Assembly: GCA_030146705.1 (NCBI GenBank)
Contig: JASLBE010000007.1
Location: 1-64,000, forward strand
DNA from: Tissierellales bacterium
GTDB lineage: Bacteria > Bacillota > Clostridia > Tissierellales > Tissierellaceae
Reading direction: 5' to 3'
Length of the DNA: 64,000 nt
Shown here piece by piece: positions 43,387-51,576 of this stretch; position 1 is the stretch's first letter, and every line of letters begins with the position of its first letter. The position numbers and the translations under genes are program-made. The notes below the pieces were generated by a model. It was not told the DNA's origin, did not search any database, and saw nothing but the letters and a program-made list of their open reading frames with translations.

Positions 43387-43768
43387 TATGGATTTTTCTA
43401 TCTCTAGGGCCATCAAATTCACAGAAATAAGCACTTTGCCAGGTGCCTAAGACTGGCCTACCATCTTTTATAATAAATTGCTCACTAGGGCCAATTAGGG
43501 AAGCAAGCAGGTGGGAATGAGAATTCCCCTCTAAATGTAAGTATGAATCTCTTTTAGGAGAAAGTAGGTTAAAGGCATAGAGTAAATCTTTTTTAACATC
43601 TGGGTCTGCATTTTCATTTACAGTAATAGCTCCAGTGGTATGGGGACAATAAACCAACATTATCCCTTCTTTTATTTTAGATTTTTTAATAGAGCTTTCA
43701 ATAAAAGAATCTAAATTAATCATTTCCAGTGGGTGGCTTGTTTTAAATGAATAATTATAAACTGTCAT
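43367..43768 (-). CDS. YjbQ family protein (UPF0047, secondary thiamine-phosphate synthase-like)
   Basis: 133 residues. Highly typical motifs: VYCPHTTGAITVNENADPDV, EGNSHSHLLASLIGPS, GTWQSAYFCEFDGPR. E. coli YjbQ has weak thiamine-phosphate synthase activity and the family true role is unsettled. Here a thiC-thiW pair lies 20 kb away, so a thiamine link is possible but unproven. Single gene on the minus strand. Confidence 0.88.
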   Translation of the reverse strand: MTVYNYSFKTSHPLEMINLDSFIESSIKKSKIKEGIMLVYCPHTTGAITVNENADPDVKKDLLYAFNLLSPKRDSYLHLEGNSHSHLLASLIGPSEQFIIKDGRPVLGTWQSAYFCEFDGPRDRKIHIKFIEG

Positions 43769-43966
43769 AGTAATCTCCTTTCTTGCTCATATCTCATCAA
43801 GATATTATTTAAGAATATACCCAAAAAAACTAAATTTTATCAGACTTTTAACCATAAATCTTGGCTTGTAAAAATAAGAAAACTTAATGAGTATCTTGTA
43901 AATTAAAATTATTTTTGATTTATAGGGGGTTATAAAGTAATATAGGTATATTAGGAGGGATGGTAA

Positions 43967-44521
43967 GTGAAAATAGGATTAGTAAGACATTTTAAGGTAG
44001 ATGTAAAAGATTTAAAGGATGATGTAGCAGCTAGTGAGTTTTCTAAGTGGATGAAGGAATACGACCATATAGATGTTATTCCAAAGGAAGTTGACCTAAG
44101 GGGGGTGGACTGGAACAAGTGCTATTCTAGTGACTTATATAGGGCCAAGGTTACGGCCAGGGCAATCTTTGATGGAGAGATTAAGGAAAGTCCCCTAATT
44201 AGGGAAATAAGAATGAACTTTACTAAGGAGTTTGAAGAAAGTGTTACTAGGAAGGTTTCCTTTTATGAGTGGTCTGTTTACAGTATGATTGACTGGGCCA
44301 AGTCTGGCAGTAAAGTAGAGGAAAATATCCAGGCTTGTAGGGAGAGGGTAAACAAGTTTTTAGATAAATTATTTGATGAAGTAAATAATGAAGATAGGGT
44401 TTTACTTGTTTGCCATGGAATGATAATGACTGTCCTTGAAGAGCAATTAAAACTTAGGGGCTTCAGGGGAGAGACTGTTGTAGCTGCTGAAAATGGAGAA
44501 GTATTTTTATATGAAAAATAA
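43967..44521 (+). CDS. Histidine phosphatase family protein
   Basis: 184 residues of the phosphoglycerate-mutase-like fold. N-terminal LVRHFKVD carries the catalytic His (RHF instead of the common RHG), YSSDLYRAKVTA the phosphate-binding Arg, and LLVCHGMIM the second His. GTG start behind AGGAGGG. Substrate unknown. A terminator follows three bases after the stop. Confidence 0.82.
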   Translation: MKIGLVRHFKVDVKDLKDDVAASEFSKWMKEYDHIDVIPKEVDLRGVDWNKCYSSDLYRAKVTARAIFDGEIKESPLIREIRMNFTKEFEESVTRKVSFYEWSVYSMIDWAKSGSKVEENIQACRERVNKFLDKLFDEVNNEDRVLLVCHGMIMTVLEEQLKLRGFRGETVVAAENGEVFLYEK

Positions 44522-44523
44522 TG

Positions 44524-44547
44524 GAGTTCCTTTGGAACTCTTTTTTT
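44524..44547 (+). terminator. Terminator after histidine phosphatase gene
   Basis: GAGTTCC / GGAACTC stem plus seven T. Confidence 0.85.
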
Positions 44548-44579
44548 ATATGCCTGCATAAACCTGTTATTTTATGGTA

Positions 44580-44595
44580 TTATTACTAGTAATAA
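44580..44595. promoter_or_regulatory. Palindrome over the start of a transcript
   Basis: TTATTACTAGTAATAA is a perfect 16-bp palindrome overlapping an extended -10 (TGG TATTAT, 44575-44583) and ending where the ribosome binding site begins. Operator candidate only. Confidence 0.3.
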
Positions 44596-44607
44596 GGAGG
44601 GATATAT

Positions 44608-45177
44608 ATGGGAAAGAAAAGAGAATTTAGCTTGCCCAAGTTTTTGCTTGGAACTGCAGGAGTAGCGGCTTCATTTTTTGCAGCCAAGAAACTTGTGGAC
44701 CTATATGCTGAAAAAGAGGACGGAATAATGACTAGGGAGGATTATGAAAGAGAAATTACCAGGGAAAAGGTAAAGTATAAGACTGGCCTTTCAGACCATG
44801 GAGAAACATTTTTTGACCTTTCTAGGATTGAGAACAATGCCAATGCAGATATGTTATTTAGAAAATTTTTAACTAAGGTAGATAGGGTGTCTGAAACTCC
44901 AGATAAGGTTTTTAGGATTTTGGATATAGAAAAACTAATCCCTTATGAAGAAAGTGGGTTGGATTCTAAAAGTATTTATAATTATTCTATTATGAGTATG
45001 CTAGGAGGCCAATCAGGTAGGGATTATTTTATGTTTTTAGGAAATACAGACCTAAGGGATATTTTCACTCAAGAGGCCAATGACCCAAGTAGGAATAATG
45101 CTTATTGGAAAAATTTTAAGGATGAAAGATTTAAGATAAATGATAAGTATATTTTAGGTCTTGATTTAGGAGAATAG
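44608..45177 (+). CDS. Hypothetical protein with one N-terminal membrane helix
   Basis: 189 residues. A hydrophobic helix at about 11-27 (LLGTAGVAASFFAAKKL) follows a basic N-terminus, probably a membrane anchor. The rest is soluble and charged, with no motif that I recognise. Ribosome binding site AAGGAGGG. The next gene starts four bases after its stop. Confidence 0.65.
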   Translation: MGKKREFSLPKFLLGTAGVAASFFAAKKLVDLYAEKEDGIMTREDYEREITREKVKYKTGLSDHGETFFDLSRIENNANADMLFRKFLTKVDRVSETPDKVFRILDIEKLIPYEESGLDSKSIYNYSIMSMLGGQSGRDYFMFLGNTDLRDIFTQEANDPSRNNAYWKNFKDERFKINDKYILGLDLGE

Positions 45178-45180
45178 AAA

Positions 45181-46059
45181 GTGTTGACCTCATATTTAAA
45201 AATGGTCCTAGGGGTGGCTATTTCAGGTACACTAGGCGTTTTTGTAAAAAATATACCTATGGGTAGTGGGATGGTAATGACTACTAGGACTTTTTTAGGG
45301 GGGATATTTTTAACTTGTTACTTTTTCCTTTCTAAGAGGGAGTATTCTAGGGAGAAACTTAGGGAAAACCTGGCTAAGCTTTTACTTTCAGGAGCCTTAT
45401 TTGGCATAAGTGGCCTATTTTTATTTATGTCCTATGACCAGGTTGGGGTAAGCCTATCTAGTATAGTTTATTCTTTAAATCCAGTTTTTATTTTTATAGT
45501 GGCAGTAGTTTTTTTAAGGGAAGAATTTAAGTATAAAAAAGCTATAGGCCTTGGGGTATCTGTCTTAGGACTTTTTTTGGTTAATGGTTTTAATATCTCT
45601 AGCCTTCTTAGGTCAAACTTAAGCTATGGACTAATAGCAGCAGTCCTTTATGGGCTTATGGCAATAATAAATAAGAAAGTTAAGGGACTTGATAGTATCC
45701 TAATAACAATAGTTCAATTGTTTACAGCCTCTTTTGTTGTAGGAGTATTTTTAATTTTTAGGGGGGAATTTAAGTTTGAACTTACTAGTAGGACTGGCCT
45801 TATAAACCTACTGGTTGTAAGTTTTCTCCACACTGGCTATGCTATGAAGTTATATTATGAAGGAATCCAGAATTTAGACAGCCAGTCAGTGGCTCTAATA
45901 AGCTATGTTGAGGCCCTATCAGCCCTAGTAGCCTCAAATCTAATCCTGGGAGAAGTCCTAAGTCCTAGGGAAGTTTTAGGGGCGGTCTGTATAATAGGTG
46001 GGGCAGTAGTAGGGGAGCTTGTAGATAGTAAATCTAAAAAGAAGGTGGACGAATGTTAA
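45181..46059 (+). CDS. DMT superfamily (EamA) transporter
   Basis: 292-residue membrane protein with ten helices in two EamA repeats, the layout of drug/metabolite exporters. MSYDQVGVSLSSIVYSLNPVFIFIV-type sequence near residues 82-105 and SYVEALSALVASNLILGE near 240 are the repeat ends. GTG start, GGAG upstream. Overlaps the next gene by seven bases. Confidence 0.88.
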   Translation: MLTSYLKMVLGVAISGTLGVFVKNIPMGSGMVMTTRTFLGGIFLTCYFFLSKREYSREKLRENLAKLLLSGALFGISGLFLFMSYDQVGVSLSSIVYSLNPVFIFIVAVVFLREEFKYKKAIGLGVSVLGLFLVNGFNISSLLRSNLSYGLIAAVLYGLMAIINKKVKGLDSILITIVQLFTASFVVGVFLIFRGEFKFELTSRTGLINLLVVSFLHTGYAMKLYYEGIQNLDSQSVALISYVEALSALVASNLILGEVLSPREVLGAVCIIGGAVVGELVDSKSKKKVDEC

Positions 46060-46589
46060 TTGAAACAGAAAGACTAATTTTAAAAGACTTGTCTATGGAG
46101 GACCTTGGTGGTTTTTTTGAGTATGCAAGTAATAAAGAGGTGGGGTCTAGGTCGACCTGGAAACCCCATGAAAGTTTAGAAGAAAGCAGGCAAATTTTAG
46201 AGGAGTTTGTTGAGTCTGGGGAATTTTTTGGGATCCATACAAGGGAGACTGGAAAGTTTATAGGCCTAGTGGGACTCCACGAGGATGAATTAAAGAGGAT
46301 GCCTAGGGAAAAATGCAGGGAAATAGGATATGGACTCCACTATGACTACTGGGCTAGGGGCTATATGGCAGAAGCTTGTAGGGAAGTGGTTTGCTATGCT
46401 TTTGAAGACCTAGGCTTAGAAATTTTAACAGGCTATACTTCTAGGGGGAATGAAAGGTCTAAAAGGGTCTTAGAAAAAATAGGACTTAGGTATGAGGGGC
46501 TCCTTCGTAAGGCCTGGCACAATTATAAGGGAGAATACAAGGATAGGTACTGTTATTCTATTTTAAGGGAAGAGTATTTAGGCTTGTGA
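46053..46589 (+). CDS. GNAT acetyltransferase, RimJ/RimL-like
   Basis: 178 residues. Opens LIETERLILKDLSMEDL as in ribosomal-protein/alpha-N-acetyltransferase-like GNATs; the acetyl-CoA region is WARGYMAEACREV and the end GLRYEGLLRKAWHN. Overlapping start with the exporter gene suggests co-expression. Substrate unknown. Confidence 0.88.
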   Translation: MLIETERLILKDLSMEDLGGFFEYASNKEVGSRSTWKPHESLEESRQILEEFVESGEFFGIHTRETGKFIGLVGLHEDELKRMPREKCREIGYGLHYDYWARGYMAEACREVVCYAFEDLGLEILTGYTSRGNERSKRVLEKIGLRYEGLLRKAWHNYKGEYKDRYCYSILREEYLGL

Positions 46590-46592
46590 TTG

Positions 46593-46670
46593 AAAAATAT
46601 TAGTAAAAATAATAAGATTAGCTTGGGGGTGAAAAATATTAGTAAAAATAATAAGATTAGCTTGGGGGTG
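46593..46670 (+). repeat. Exact tandem duplication of a 39-bp unit
   Basis: A 39-bp unit occurs twice in tandem (46593-46631 and 46632-46670), each copy ending in GGGGGTG, and a third partial copy begins (AAAAATAT). The unit is 13 codons long, so the frame before the S-component gene stays open through both copies (KNISKNNKISLGV each). Confidence 0.9.
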
Positions 46671-46676
46671 AAAAAT

Positions 46677-47168
46677 ATGGAGAAAAAAATAGAAACTAGG
46701 GACCTAGTATATATGGCCCTACTAGTTGCCTTTTCTTTTATAGGTTCAAATATTAAAATACTGGGCTCAATAGCCCTAGACTCTTTACCAGGATACTTTG
46801 CAGCACTATTTATAAACCCTTTAGCAGGGGCGATAGTTGGTATGCTGGGTCATTTTATAACAGCCTTGAATAGTGGATTTCCCTTTCCATTTCCAGTCCA
46901 CCTAGTGGTAATGATGGCAATGGGACTTTCAACCTATATGGTAGGTTATCTTTATAGGAAGGTAAATGGAATAATAGCCATGCTGGCAGGAATTATAATC
47001 AATGGCCCTTTGGCCTTAGGAATACTTATACCAGTTACAAACTTTCTAGGTATGGAGCCTTCTGGACAAGCATTTTTCTTGGCCCTAATAGTTCCTCTTA
47101 CTATAGCATCTGCAGTGAATGTAATTTTGGCCTATCTTGTCTACAAGTTAATAGCTTCTAGAATATAG
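46677..47168 (+). CDS. ECF transporter S-component
   Basis: About 164 residues with five to six membrane helices. N-terminal TRDLVYMALLVAFSFIGSNIK, then GYFAALFINPLAGAIVGMLGH, are typical of vitamin-binding S-components that work with a shared ECF module. Substrate unresolved; a cobalamin-precursor (CblT-like) role is a guess prompted by the B12 riboswitches 130 bases downstream, which cannot control this gene. I take ATG 46677 after GGGGGTG as the start, although the upstream frame through two 39-bp repeats is open. Confidence 0.75.
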   Translation: MEKKIETRDLVYMALLVAFSFIGSNIKILGSIALDSLPGYFAALFINPLAGAIVGMLGHFITALNSGFPFPFPVHLVVMMAMGLSTYMVGYLYRKVNGIIAMLAGIIINGPLALGILIPVTNFLGMEPSGQAFFLALIVPLTIASAVNVILAYLVYKLIASRI

Positions 47169-47177
47169 AAAAGATTT

Positions 47178-47206
47178 AGATGTTTCCAAGGGGAAGCATC
47201 TTTTTT
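47178..47206 (+). terminator. Terminator after S-component gene
   Basis: AGATGTTTCC / GGAAGCATCT stem and T-run. It separates this gene from the riboswitch region. Confidence 0.85.
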
Positions 47207-47294
47207 ATTTTAAAGAAATATTTAAAAAATAAAAAATCTTGCATAATAAGATTAAATATGTTACTATGAATTTACAGGAAATAAATATTTAAGT

Positions 47295-47442
47295 AAGGTG
47301 ACTTATAAAAGAGTCATAACTAGGAAGTTAGGTGAAAATCCTACGCGGTCCCGCCGCTGTAAGAGATAGTTCTTTTATTTATACCACTGGGAAACTGGGA
47401 AGGTAAAAAGAATGATGATTCTCGAGCCAGAATACTAACCTT
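47295..47442 (+). promoter_or_regulatory. Cobalamin riboswitch, copy 1
   Basis: Canonical B12 core: GGAAGTTAGGTGAAAATCC, ACGCGGTCCCGCCGCTGTAA, CACTGGGAAACTGGGAAGG and GAGCCAGAATACTAACC, with P1 AAGGT (47295) / ACCTT (47442) and an extra GACTTATAAAAGAGTC hairpin. A terminator follows at 47507-47537. Confidence 0.93.
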
Positions 47443-47506
47443 ATTTTTTAAAATTATCAATCTTTACGAGCGATGGAGATATGATTAGTGCTTAGGCATT
47501 TATTAT

Positions 47507-47537
47507 ATCTTTTACTGGTGAAGTAAAAGATTTTTTT
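47507..47537 (+). terminator. Terminator of riboswitch copy 1
   Basis: ATCTTTTAC / GTAAAAGAT plus seven T. Upstream CAATCTTTAC (47458) could compete for the 3' arm. Confidence 0.8.
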
Positions 47538-47547
47538 CTTGTAAAAA

Positions 47548-47680
47548 ATTAATATAACTAGGAAGTTAGGTGAAAATCCTACGCGGTCCCGCCGCTGTAA
47601 AAGTGAGTCTTTTTCAATATCCACTGGGAAACTGGGAAGGGGAAAAAGATGATGAGCTTGAGCCAGAATACTAGTGAAAA
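47548..47680 (+). promoter_or_regulatory. Cobalamin riboswitch, copy 2
   Basis: The core is almost identical to copy 1 (over 40 bases shared from AACTAGGAAGTTAGG through CGCCGCTGTAA), and it again ends GAGCCAGAATACTAG. It lacks the GACTTATAAAAGAGTC hairpin; its outer stem seems to use the T-run of terminator 1. It is followed by the same CAATCTTTACGAGCGATGG segment and by its own terminator at 47731-47763. No gene follows on the plus strand for about 415 bases. Confidence 0.9.
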
Positions 47681-47730
47681 ACAATCTTTACGAGCGATGG
47701 AGATTCTATTAATAGGTATTATTACTTATA

Positions 47731-47763
47731 ATCTTTTACTCGTAAGGTAGGAGATTTTTTTTA
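47731..47763 (+). terminator. Terminator of riboswitch copy 2
   Basis: ATCTTTTAC / GTAGGAGAT (two G-T pairs) plus eight T. Confidence 0.8.
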
Positions 47764-47833
47764 TTGCTATTAAATAGGTTAGCCTATTTAATATATAGAA
47801 AAGTTTTAGATATCATCAAAACTTGTATAATTA

Positions 47834-48066
47834 CCCTCTGATGCCCCAGAGGGCCCCTGATGTAAACTTAATTTTTATTAAGTTTAGATAAATTAATTTA
47901 AACTACTTCCTGACTTTTATTCTTAGCCCCCTCGCGAAAGGATAAGTTGCTTGGGAAGGTCAAAATAGTTTAAATTATATATTAATCTCCTTTATTATAT
48001 TTTAATATATATATAATGGAGGCCCCTTTTATAGAACCGTTGCCCTACGGTTCTATAATTTTTTTT
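47834..48066 (+). ncRNA. Candidate structured non-coding RNA downstream of B12 riboswitches
   Basis: No credible ORF. Consecutive perfect helices: CCCTCTG / CAGAGGG (47834-47853), TAAACTTAAT / ATTAAGTTTA (47863-47886), AATTTAAACTA / TAGTTTAAATT (47895-47976) enclosing TGACTTT / AAGGTCA and CTTA / TAAG, then CTCC...GGAG (47987-48021). GGGCC (47851) can pair with GGCCC (48021) to close a multibranch fold. A strong terminator ends it. TATAAT at 47826 could be its own promoter; otherwise read-through from the riboswitches. Confidence 0.5.
48029..48066 (+). terminator. Strong terminator of the candidate RNA
   Basis: Perfect 12-bp stem TTATAGAACCGT / ACGGTTCTATAA, six-base loop and eight T, with no coding gene immediately upstream. 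Confidence 0.9.
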
Positions 48067-48100
48067 GCCTAAAATACCTAGGACCAGGCCCAGGGAATTC

Positions 48101-48129
48101 TTGACAGAGAAAATTTTATATGGTATAAA
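48101..48129 (+). promoter_or_regulatory. Sigma-A promoter of htpG
   Basis: TTGACA, 17-bp spacer, TATAAA, immediately ahead of the CIRCE element. Confidence 0.8.
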
Positions 48130-48133
48130 AATA

Positions 48134-48160
48134 TTAGCAGTTGAAATAGTTGAGTGCTAA
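48134..48160 (+). promoter_or_regulatory. CIRCE element (HrcA operator)
   Basis: TTAGCAGTT, nine bases, GAGTGCTAA: the right arm is exact and the left arm differs at two positions from TTAGCACTC-N9-GAGTGCTAA. It lies at the transcription start of htpG, the normal place for HrcA repression. Confidence 0.88.
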
Positions 48161-48178
48161 AATTGAAAGGATGATACT

Positions 48179-50053
48179 ATGGAAAAAAGAGAATTTCAAG
48201 CTGAATCTAAGAGGTTATTGGACCTAATGATAAACTCAATATATACTAATAAGGAGATTTTCCTAAGGGAACTTATTTCCAATGCTAGTGATGCTATTGA
48301 CAAGATTTATTATAGGACCCTAGTAGATGAGGACCTAAGTTTTAACAAGGAAGATTATTTTATAGAAATAGAGATAAATAAGGGAGAGAGACTATTAACT
48401 GTAAAGGATACAGGTATTGGTATGACTGATGAAGAAATGGACAAAAACCTGGGTGTTATAGCCAAGTCTGGTTCCCTGGATTTTAAGGATAAAAATGAGG
48501 CCCAAGATGGTTATGATATAATTGGCCAATTTGGAGTTGGTTTTTATTCTGCCTTTATGGTTGCAGATAAGATAGAAGTAATAAGTAGGTCCTTAGATAG
48601 TGACAAGGCCTATAAGTGGACTTCAACTGGAGAGGACGGATATACAATAGAAGAGGCTGAAAAAAATAAGCCTGGGACTGAGATTATCCTCCATATAAAA
48701 GAAGATAGTGAGGACTATAATTATAGTGATTTCTTGGAAGAGTTTAGGCTGGGAGAAATAGTTAAGAAGTATTCTGACTATATTAGGTATCCTATAAGGA
48801 TGGAGGTTACTACTAGTAGGTTGAAAGAGGGTAGTGAAGACGAGTATGAAGAAGTAAGGGAATTAAAGACCCTAAATAGTATGGTTCCAATTTGGAGGAA
48901 GAATAAAAAAGAGCTAAAAGAGGAAGATTATAAGAACTTTTATAGGGATAAAAGATTTGGTTTCGATGATCCACTTCACTATGTCCATATGAAGGTTGAT
49001 GGTCTTTTAAGGTTTGACTCTATTTTATATATTCCAAGTACTCCTCCTTTTGACTTTTATACTAAGGATTATGAAAAGGGGTTGGAGCTTTATTCTTCTG
49101 GGGTTTTAATTATGGAAAAATGTTCAGACCTTCTACCAGACTATCTTAGCTTTGTAAAGGGAGTAGTTGATTCAGAAGACCTATCTTTAAATATTTCTAG
49201 AGAAATTTTACAGCAGACAAGAGAACTTAACTTAATAGCTAGTAATATAGAGAAGAAGTTAAGGGATGAGTTAAAAAATCTTATGGAAAAAGATAGGGAA
49301 AAATATGAAAAATTCTTTGAAAGCTTTGGTAATAATTTAAAGTTTGGTATCTATGATAATTTTGGTAGGGACAAGGACAAGCTTCAAGACCTAGTCTTAT
49401 TTTATTCATCCCAAGATAAGAAGCTTGTTAGCTTTAAGGAATACCTGTCTAGGGCCAAGGAAGACCAAAAATATATTTACTATGCATCTGGTGAAAGCTT
49501 AGATAGGATAGACAAGATGCCACAGGTTGAACTATTAAAGGACAAGGGATTTGAAATCATATATTTAACGGACCAAATAGATGAGTTTGTAATTAAGATG
49601 ATGCACAAGTATGATGAATTTGAATTTAGGTCTGTTCTTTCTGACGACCTAGGAATAGAGCTAGAAGAGGACAAGGAAGCTAGTGAAACCTTAGAGGAAA
49701 AAGAAGACCTATTTAAGGCTATGGAAGAAATCTTAAAGGATAGGGTAATAAAGGTTAGGCCAAGTAAAAGGCTTAAAAATAACCCAGTGGCCTTTGCTAC
49801 AGAGGGAGAGGTTTCCATAGAGATGGAGAAACTTTTAAATGAAATGCCTGAGGCTGGAGAAGTTAAAGCCAGTAAGGTTTTGGATATAAATATGGACCAT
49901 AGCCTATTTAAAAATTTAGAAGCTAGCTACAAGGAAGATAAGGACAAGTTTAAGCTAATAACAGAACTATTATATGACCAGGCAAATTTAATAGAGGGAC
50001 TGCCAATAGAAGACCCTATTAAGTTTACAAATAATATATGGAAGTTAGTATAA
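48179..50053 (+). CDS. htpG: Molecular chaperone HtpG (Hsp90)
   Basis: 624-residue bacterial Hsp90. The N-terminal ATPase shows [14 protein letters not shown] (catalytic Glu), DTGIGMT and [14 protein letters not shown], then a middle domain with NISREILQQ and a C-terminal dimerisation region. It refolds or stabilises client proteins in the cytoplasm. Controlled by a sigma-A promoter with a CIRCE operator, so probably under HrcA. Confidence 0.96.
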   Translation: MEKREFQAESKRLLDLMINSIYTNKEIFLRELISNASDAIDKIYYRTLVDEDLSFNKEDYFIEIEINKGERLLTVKDTGIGMTDEEMDKNLGVIAKSGSLDFKDKNEAQDGYDIIGQFGVGFYSAFMVADKIEVISRSLDSDKAYKWTSTGEDGYTIEEAEKNKPGTEIILHIKEDSEDYNYSDFLEEFRLGEIVKKYSDYIRYPIRMEVTTSRLKEGSEDEYEEVRELKTLNSMVPIWRKNKKELKEEDYKNFYRDKRFGFDDPLHYVHMKVDGLLRFDSILYIPSTPPFDFYTKDYEKGLELYSSGVLIMEKCSDLLPDYLSFVKGVVDSEDLSLNISREILQQTRELNLIASNIEKKLRDELKNLMEKDREKYEKFFESFGNNLKFGIYDNFGRDKDKLQDLVLFYSSQDKKLVSFKEYLSRAKEDQKYIYYASGESLDRIDKMPQVELLKDKGFEIIYLTDQIDEFVIKMMHKYDEFEFRSVLSDDLGIELEEDKEASETLEEKEDLFKAMEEILKDRVIKVRPSKRLKNNPVAFATEGEVSIEMEKLLNEMPEAGEVKASKVLDINMDHSLFKNLEASYKEDKDKFKLITELLYDQANLIEGLPIEDPIKFTNNIWKLV

Positions 50054-50103
50054 GACAAATAGCTGATTAGGAAACTAATCAGCTATTATTTTAAGGAGGA
50101 CTT

Positions 50104-51540
50104 ATGAAAATAATACTTGCAATGGCAACAGGTGGATTAATTGGGTATTTTACCAACTGGTTGGCCATAAAAATGCTTTTTAGACCCCTGGAAGAAATCT
50201 ACTTATTCGGATGGAAAGTACCCTTTACTCCAGGGCTTATACCCAAAGAAAAACTTAGGATCGCTAAAAATATTGGAAGAACTGTAGAAGACTACCTTCT
50301 TTCCCCAGAGGCTATTTTAAAGTCTTTAGAGGAAAATGATTTTAAGGGAAGGCTTAAAAAATTTATAGATGAAAACTTGGAAACTTTAAAAAACAAGGAC
50401 TATGTCCTTGGTGACCTGGCTAAGGAAATTCCAGATATTAAGGGGGCCACTATGAAGTTTCAGCTTAGGGAAACTTTGAAAGAAACCATAGTTGGAACCA
50501 TAAGGAATATGGAACTTAAGCCGGCTATTGAAAGAATAGTTAATAGGGAACTAGCCAGTGAAGAAAATAGGGAACTCCTGCTTAACTGGACCAGTGATAG
50601 CTATGAAAACTTTATTAAGAGGGAGGCAACTAGGGAAATCCTAGTAGCTAGGCTAGAAGAGGGCTTAGGAAGATGTAGGTCTAACCCTAAAAGCTTGGAG
50701 GAGGTCTTGCCAGTAAAATTACTTGAGGAGCTTGATAGGTATATTGATGAAAATTATAAGCTTCTTGGCTTTAAGGCAAGGGAGATTTTTCAAGAGGAGA
50801 GGGTCAAGGAAAAAATAAAGGCCAGTATTAGGAAGCTGGTTGAGGAAAATGTTGGAGGGCTTTTAGCCAGCCTTATTCCTATGGAGATGGTCGGGGAAAA
50901 AGGTTATTTAATTTTAGAAAATTATCTTGAGAGCGAGACCTTTAAAATGGACCTAAGAGAGCTTTTAAAGCTTTTAGTGGACACTATACTTAAGTCAAGC
51001 TTGGAAGATATATCCAAGGGCCTAGGAGATAGCATAGACCTAGACCAGCTGGCTGGTCATATAATTTCTATCTTGGATTCTGGTTTTGTCAGGGGAGAAA
51101 TTTTTGGCCTGGTAGAAGTTTTCTTAGATAGGTTGGATAGGGAAAAGCTTTATTCAGGCCTGGAAGAAAAAATAAGATTAACTTTGGAAAGTGAAACTTT
51201 TAACCAGGTGCTTACTAGCTTCATAGATAGGATTTTAGAAAAATTAGGCCAGGTTAAACTTTCTAGTTTAATAGTTAGCCTTTATATTGATAGTGAACTT
51301 ATTTATACTATGGGGGAAAAGCTATATAAAAACTACTTGAGCCAGGATATTGATAGGTTTATAAGGGGGCTTGAATTTTCTAGCATAGTAGAAAAAACCA
51401 TCATAGGTTTTGACAATGAATTCACAGAAAAATTAATCCTAGATATAGCCAGCAAGGAGCTAAGGGCAATAACAATCCTAGGTGGAGTTCTAGGAATGCT
51501 AATAGGGGGGATAAATCCCATAATTCAGTCAATTTTATAA
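50104..51540 (+). CDS. DUF445 family membrane-associated protein
   Basis: 478 residues. Starts with a hydrophobic helix and the family motif GGLIGYFTNWLAIKMLFRPLEE, then PFTPGLIPKEKLRIAKNIG, a very long helical middle, and a closing hydrophobic GGVLGMLIGGINPIIQSIL. Function of DUF445 (YheB/YqfA-like) is unknown; it is thought to be membrane-anchored. AAGGAGG ribosome binding site, about 50 bases after htpG. Confidence 0.85.
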   Translation: MKIILAMATGGLIGYFTNWLAIKMLFRPLEEIYLFGWKVPFTPGLIPKEKLRIAKNIGRTVEDYLLSPEAILKSLEENDFKGRLKKFIDENLETLKNKDYVLGDLAKEIPDIKGATMKFQLRETLKETIVGTIRNMELKPAIERIVNRELASEENRELLLNWTSDSYENFIKREATREILVARLEEGLGRCRSNPKSLEEVLPVKLLEELDRYIDENYKLLGFKAREIFQEERVKEKIKASIRKLVEENVGGLLASLIPMEMVGEKGYLILENYLESETFKMDLRELLKLLVDTILKSSLEDISKGLGDSIDLDQLAGHIISILDSGFVRGEIFGLVEVFLDRLDREKLYSGLEEKIRLTLESETFNQVLTSFIDRILEKLGQVKLSSLIVSLYIDSELIYTMGEKLYKNYLSQDIDRFIRGLEFSSIVEKTIIGFDNEFTEKLILDIASKELRAITILGGVLGMLIGGINPIIQSIL

Positions 51541-51548
51541 ATTTATGG

Positions 51549-51554
51549 TATAAT
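51549..51554 (+). promoter_or_regulatory. Extended -10 promoter before the glutamine amidotransferase-like hydrolase
   Basis: TGGTATAAT (TG plus TATAAT) about 23 bases before the start codon. Confidence 0.45.
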
Positions 51555-51576
51555 CATTGTAAATGGGAGGGATTAA

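Noticed and set aside
46677..47442. S-component gene regulated by the cobalamin riboswitches
   Set aside because: The riboswitches lie downstream of the gene, on the same strand, after its terminator, so they cannot control it in cis.
47457..47684. 75-codon ORF antisense to the cobalamin riboswitches
   Set aside because: It is the complement of conserved riboswitch sequence, with no ribosome binding site and no protein-like pattern.
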